From Nocardioides sp. (lineage in GTDB: Bacteria; Actinomycetota; Actinomycetes; Propionibacteriales; Nocardioidaceae), in the NCBI RefSeq assembly GCF_029937575.1, contig NZ_JAPYPS010000026.1, forward strand, positions 1-52,657: a stretch of DNA of 52,657 nt. Direction: 5' to 3'. The notes under the pieces were generated by a model. That model did not search any database. It saw nothing but the letters and a program-made list of their open reading frames with translations, and was not told where the DNA came from. Both the position numbers and the translations under genes were made by a program. Shown piece after piece: positions 49,528-52,657 of this stretch. The stretch's first letter is position 1. Each line of letters begins with the position of its first letter.

Positions 49528-50528
49528 GCGGCGGTCCCCACGTCCGTCAGGGCCCGGAGCCGGAGACCGAGCCCGAGGTCGAGACGGTCGCGATCGTGGT
49601 GGTCACCTACAACCGCGCGGACCTGCTCGAGCCCATGCTGGCCGGACTCGGCGCGCTGGATCACCCGGCCGACCTCGTGCTCGTCATCGACAACGCCAGC
49701 ACCGACCACACCCCGGACGTGCTGGCACGCTGCGACCTGCCCGGCCTGGAGGTGGTGCGCACGCTCGAGAACGTCGGCGGCGCGGGGGGCTTCCACCTGG
49801 GGATGCGCACGGCCTACGAACGGGGCGTCGACCGGATCTGGGTGATGGACGACGACGTCATCCCCGCGCCCGAGTGCCTCACGGTGCTGCTGGCGCAGGA
49901 CGAGGCCTGTCTGACGAGCGTCCGCGAGGAGCGCGACGGCGGACTCGTCGAGAAGGCCGCGACCCGCTTCGACCTGCGCAATCCGCTGGCCATCAAGCCG
50001 AAGACCTCGATGGTCGAGACCGACTTCGGGACCCGCGAGGCGATGCCCGAGCGCGTGGAGGTCGAGAACGTCGCCTTCGAGGGACTGATGGTGCGCCGCG
50101 AGGTGGTCGCCGCGATCGGGCTGCCCGACCCCGCCTTCTTCATCTTCTACGACGACGTCGACTTCGCCCTGCGAGCCAGGCGCGTCGGCTACCGGATCTG
50201 GGCGGTGCGCGACGCCGTCCTCGTGCGCCAGCTCTCCTTCGACCAGCAGCACGACTTGGCCGGGTGGAAGGGCTACTACATGTACCGCAACCTGTTCGTG
50301 GTGCACTTCCGCTACGGCGAGAACACCCTCGTGCGTCTCAAGCCGTGGCTGATCGCGCTCATGGTCGTGCTGCTCAGCCCGCTGCGCGGCGGTCGCGCGG
50401 AGGCCCGCAACGTCGTCCGTGCCGTGCGCGACGCGCGGGACCTGCGCGCCTTGTCGGCCGAGGCGGGGCCGGGGGCACCGGCCCGGGCCGGCGACGTCAG
50501 CGACCCTGCGCGTCGGCCTCCTGGCTGA
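49524..50528 (+). CDS. GT2 glycosyltransferase, GlfT-like
   Basis: A 334-residue GT2 enzyme paralogous to its neighbour: VVVTYNRADLLEPMLAGLG, LVIDNASTDHT, NVGGAGGFHLGM, WVMDDDVIPAPE, then FFIFYDDVDFALRARRVGYRI and YYMYRNLFVVHFRYG with a hydrophobic LIALMVVLLSPL end. The second paralog in tandem fits a GlfT1/GlfT2-like pair that starts and extends a galactofuran chain from UDP-Galf. Full mycobacterial GlfT2 is about 640 residues, so this is the short type. The last 32 bp overlap the convergent PAP2 gene. Confidence 0.82.
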   Translation: MSGGPHVRQGPEPETEPEVETVAIVVVTYNRADLLEPMLAGLGALDHPADLVLVIDNASTDHTPDVLARCDLPGLEVVRTLENVGGAGGFHLGMRTAYERGVDRIWVMDDDVIPAPECLTVLLAQDEACLTSVREERDGGLVEKAATRFDLRNPLAIKPKTSMVETDFGTREAMPERVEVENVAFEGLMVRREVVAAIGLPDPAFFIFYDDVDFALRARRVGYRIWAVRDAVLVRQLSFDQQHDLAGWKGYYMYRNLFVVHFRYGENTLVRLKPWLIALMVVLLSPLRGGRAEARNVVRAVRDARDLRALSAEAGPGAPARAGDVSDPARRPPG

Positions 50529-51591
50529 CGGCCGCCGCGGGCTCGTCCTCGGCGGGGCGTCGGAGCTGGGGTCGCAGACCGACCCGGTTGCCGGTCACCA
50601 TGGCGGCTGCCCACACGGTGAACGAGCCGAGGGCCGCTCCGGCGAGGACGTCGATGAAGAAGTGCCAGCCCAGGTAGATCGTGGCCAGCACGGTCAGGCC
50701 GAGGAAGACCCACGCCGTGATCCGAATCCAGCGGGAGAGGCCGATGTAGGAGACGACCAGGCAGATCGTCACCATGATCCCGACGTGCAGGGACGGGAAG
50801 GCCGCGATCGTCTGCAGGGTGCCTGAGGCGAAGCGGTCGCCGAGCACAGCGACACGGTCGTCCCACATGCTGTCGGCCAGCCGGGTGTTGTAGGTCTCCG
50901 GAAGCCCGTCGAACATGCCTCGCTGCTGGGCGTTGTAGACCGGGCCCACCGAGGGGAAGAGGATGTAGAACAGCGCCCCGAGCGCCCAGTCGAAGGCGAC
51001 CGCCGTGACGTACCAGGAGCCCGCGCGGGTGCTGCGCGTGAAGACCAGCGCGATCGCGATGCTGACGGGCACCAGCGCGATCCAGATGAAGTAGACGGTG
51101 GAGAAGAAGTGCGCGGCGATGCCGGTGCCGAAGAGGTCGTGCAGGACCGTGGCGGGCTCCTTGCCGAACCACAGCTCGCGGTCGATCCGGGCGAACTCGA
51201 CGTCCCACGACTTCTCGTTGATGAACGGCGCCATGGACTTCAGGTTGCGGAACGCGGCGTAGCAGAGGTACCAGGCGGTGACGCCACCCACGGCGTAGCG
51301 CCAGTGCGAGGCGGGCCAGCGCTCACGCAGCACGTCGCGCCAGTGCCGGCCCACGGTCCTCGGGGCCCGGCGAGCACGCCACGCGACGCGGGGCACGATA
51401 TCCAGGGCGATCGCGCCGAGCACGATCGCTGGGAAGCGGATGTAGCCTGGGATCAGGCTGTCGGGGTCCCGGATCGGGAGCTCGCCGATGGCGGCGAAGA
51501 CAATGGTGGCCACGACCATGGCGATGCCGGTCAGCCACGCCGCTCCGAAGTTGCGCTCGACAACCGTGCGCAACGAACCAGTCTCGTGCAT
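50497..51591 (-). CDS. PAP2-family membrane phosphatase/transferase
   Basis: A 364-residue polytopic protein with about 7-8 helices. The PAP2 motifs are present in the C-terminal half: C2 as AAFPSLHVG and C3 as YLGWHFFIDVLAG (the usual S-R-x-x-H-x-x-x-D has W before His). The first motif is weak or changed. Proteins of this form (inositolphosphotransferase/phosphatase-like) dephosphorylate polyprenyl or decaprenylphosphoryl intermediates. Beside galactan genes it could recycle lipid carrier. ATG 51591 has TAGAGT 6 nt upstream. It is divergent from glf. Confidence 0.85.
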   Translation of the reverse strand: MHETGSLRTVVERNFGAAWLTGIAMVVATIVFAAIGELPIRDPDSLIPGYIRFPAIVLGAIALDIVPRVAWRARRAPRTVGRHWRDVLRERWPASHWRYAVGGVTAWYLCYAAFRNLKSMAPFINEKSWDVEFARIDRELWFGKEPATVLHDLFGTGIAAHFFSTVYFIWIALVPVSIAIALVFTRSTRAGSWYVTAVAFDWALGALFYILFPSVGPVYNAQQRGMFDGLPETYNTRLADSMWDDRVAVLGDRFASGTLQTIAAFPSLHVGIMVTICLVVSYIGLSRWIRITAWVFLGLTVLATIYLGWHFFIDVLAGAALGSFTVWAAAMVTGNRVGLRPQLRRPAEDEPAAAVSQEADAQGR

Positions 51592-51603
51592 GGGGCCACT
51601 CTA
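51592..51603 (-). promoter_or_regulatory. Leaderless promoter -10 for the PAP2 gene
   Basis: TAGAGT (51603 to 51598, minus strand), 6 nt, ATG 51591. Confidence 0.5.
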
Positions 51604-51648
51604 GGACGTCCGGTGTCCACCTGTCTCATCCCGAGCGGTCGCCGTGCC

Positions 51649-51698
51649 GTCGACTAGGAGTCGGTTGGGAGTCGGCTCAGGGTCGACTGGGAGTCGAC
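51649..51698. promoter_or_regulatory. Paired GTCGACT/AGTCGAC repeats between PAP2 and glf
   Basis: GTCGACT-GGG-AGTCGAC (51682-51698) is a perfect 7-bp inverted repeat. A degenerate copy, GTCGACT-AGG-AGTCGGT, lies at 51649-51665, centre to centre 33 bp, about three DNA turns. A further GGGAGTCGG sits between. This looks like a two-site operator in a divergent promoter region. Confidence 0.5.
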
Positions 51699-51702
51699 GT
51701 GA

Positions 51703-52657
<955 letters not shown>

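Overview
The window is very GC-rich, densely packed chromosomal DNA from an actinobacterium, most probably of the Nocardioides type. This rests on acyl-CoA carboxylase alpha, beta and epsilon genes of actinobacterial form, a SigB/SigF-family sigma factor, a DUF222/HNH gene with a TCGAAC-N4-GTTCGA SOS box, frequent GTG starts, and many promoters whose -10 box lies exactly 6-8 nt before a start codon (leaderless mRNAs). I see no rRNA, tRNA, CRISPR array, insertion sequence or prophage; mostly this is core genome with a surface-polysaccharide region.

Layout. 1-2.7 kb: the end of an unknown protein, a DUF1905 protein, a small Cys/His protein, a shortened P-loop kinase and a flavin oxidoreductase. 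2.7-5 kb: two GT4 glycosyltransferases. 4.9-7.4 kb: a BenE-type transporter and an SGNH hydrolase. 7.5-22.2 kb: a surface or exopolysaccharide region headed by an ECF-sigma-like/zinc anti-sigma/membrane fusion protein translationally coupled to a polyprenyl-phosphate sugar transferase, followed by a TagF-like transferase, a flippase-like protein, an LpxL-like acyltransferase, a sulfotransferase, two acyltransferase-3 proteins, a Wzy-like polymerase/ligase and a Wzz/BY-kinase. The biotin-carrying acyl-CoA carboxylase alpha gene lies inside this region.

22.3-28.3 kb: a zinc-ribbon protein, a DUF695 protein, an acyl-CoA dehydrogenase, GtrA, Maf and an SOS-controlled DUF222/HNH endonuclease, then about 420 bp without genes. 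28.3-36.2 kb: accD/accE with a strong hairpin at their junction, birA, a PH-domain membrane protein, a class III nucleotide cyclase, a receiver-less winged-helix protein, purK-purE and a DUF1624-like acyltransferase. 36.2-40.4 kb: a compact minus-strand operon, alanine racemase, D-Ala-D-Ala ligase, histidine kinase and response regulator. 40.5-43.4 kb: arfB, a CoA-binding protein, a SigB/SigF sigma factor with a structured 330-bp leader, and a crotonase. 43.4-52.7 kb: two divergent LCP ligases, a Uma2 protein, an unknown membrane-anchored protein, an IMPase-family phosphatase, two GlfT-like GT2 enzymes, a PAP2 protein and the start of UDP-galactopyranose mutase. Together these suggest galactan assembly and attachment to the wall.

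The points most worth a second look are the sigma/ZAS fusion, the SOS box that fills the spacer of a leaderless promoter, the face-to-face promoters that share one TA dinucleotide (48596-48605), the alr-ddl-two-component operon, the accD/accE hairpin, the operator-like repeats at benE and glf, and the widespread leaderless promoter pattern, which also fixes many start codons. All family assignments come from reading motifs in the translated sequence; no database search was run.
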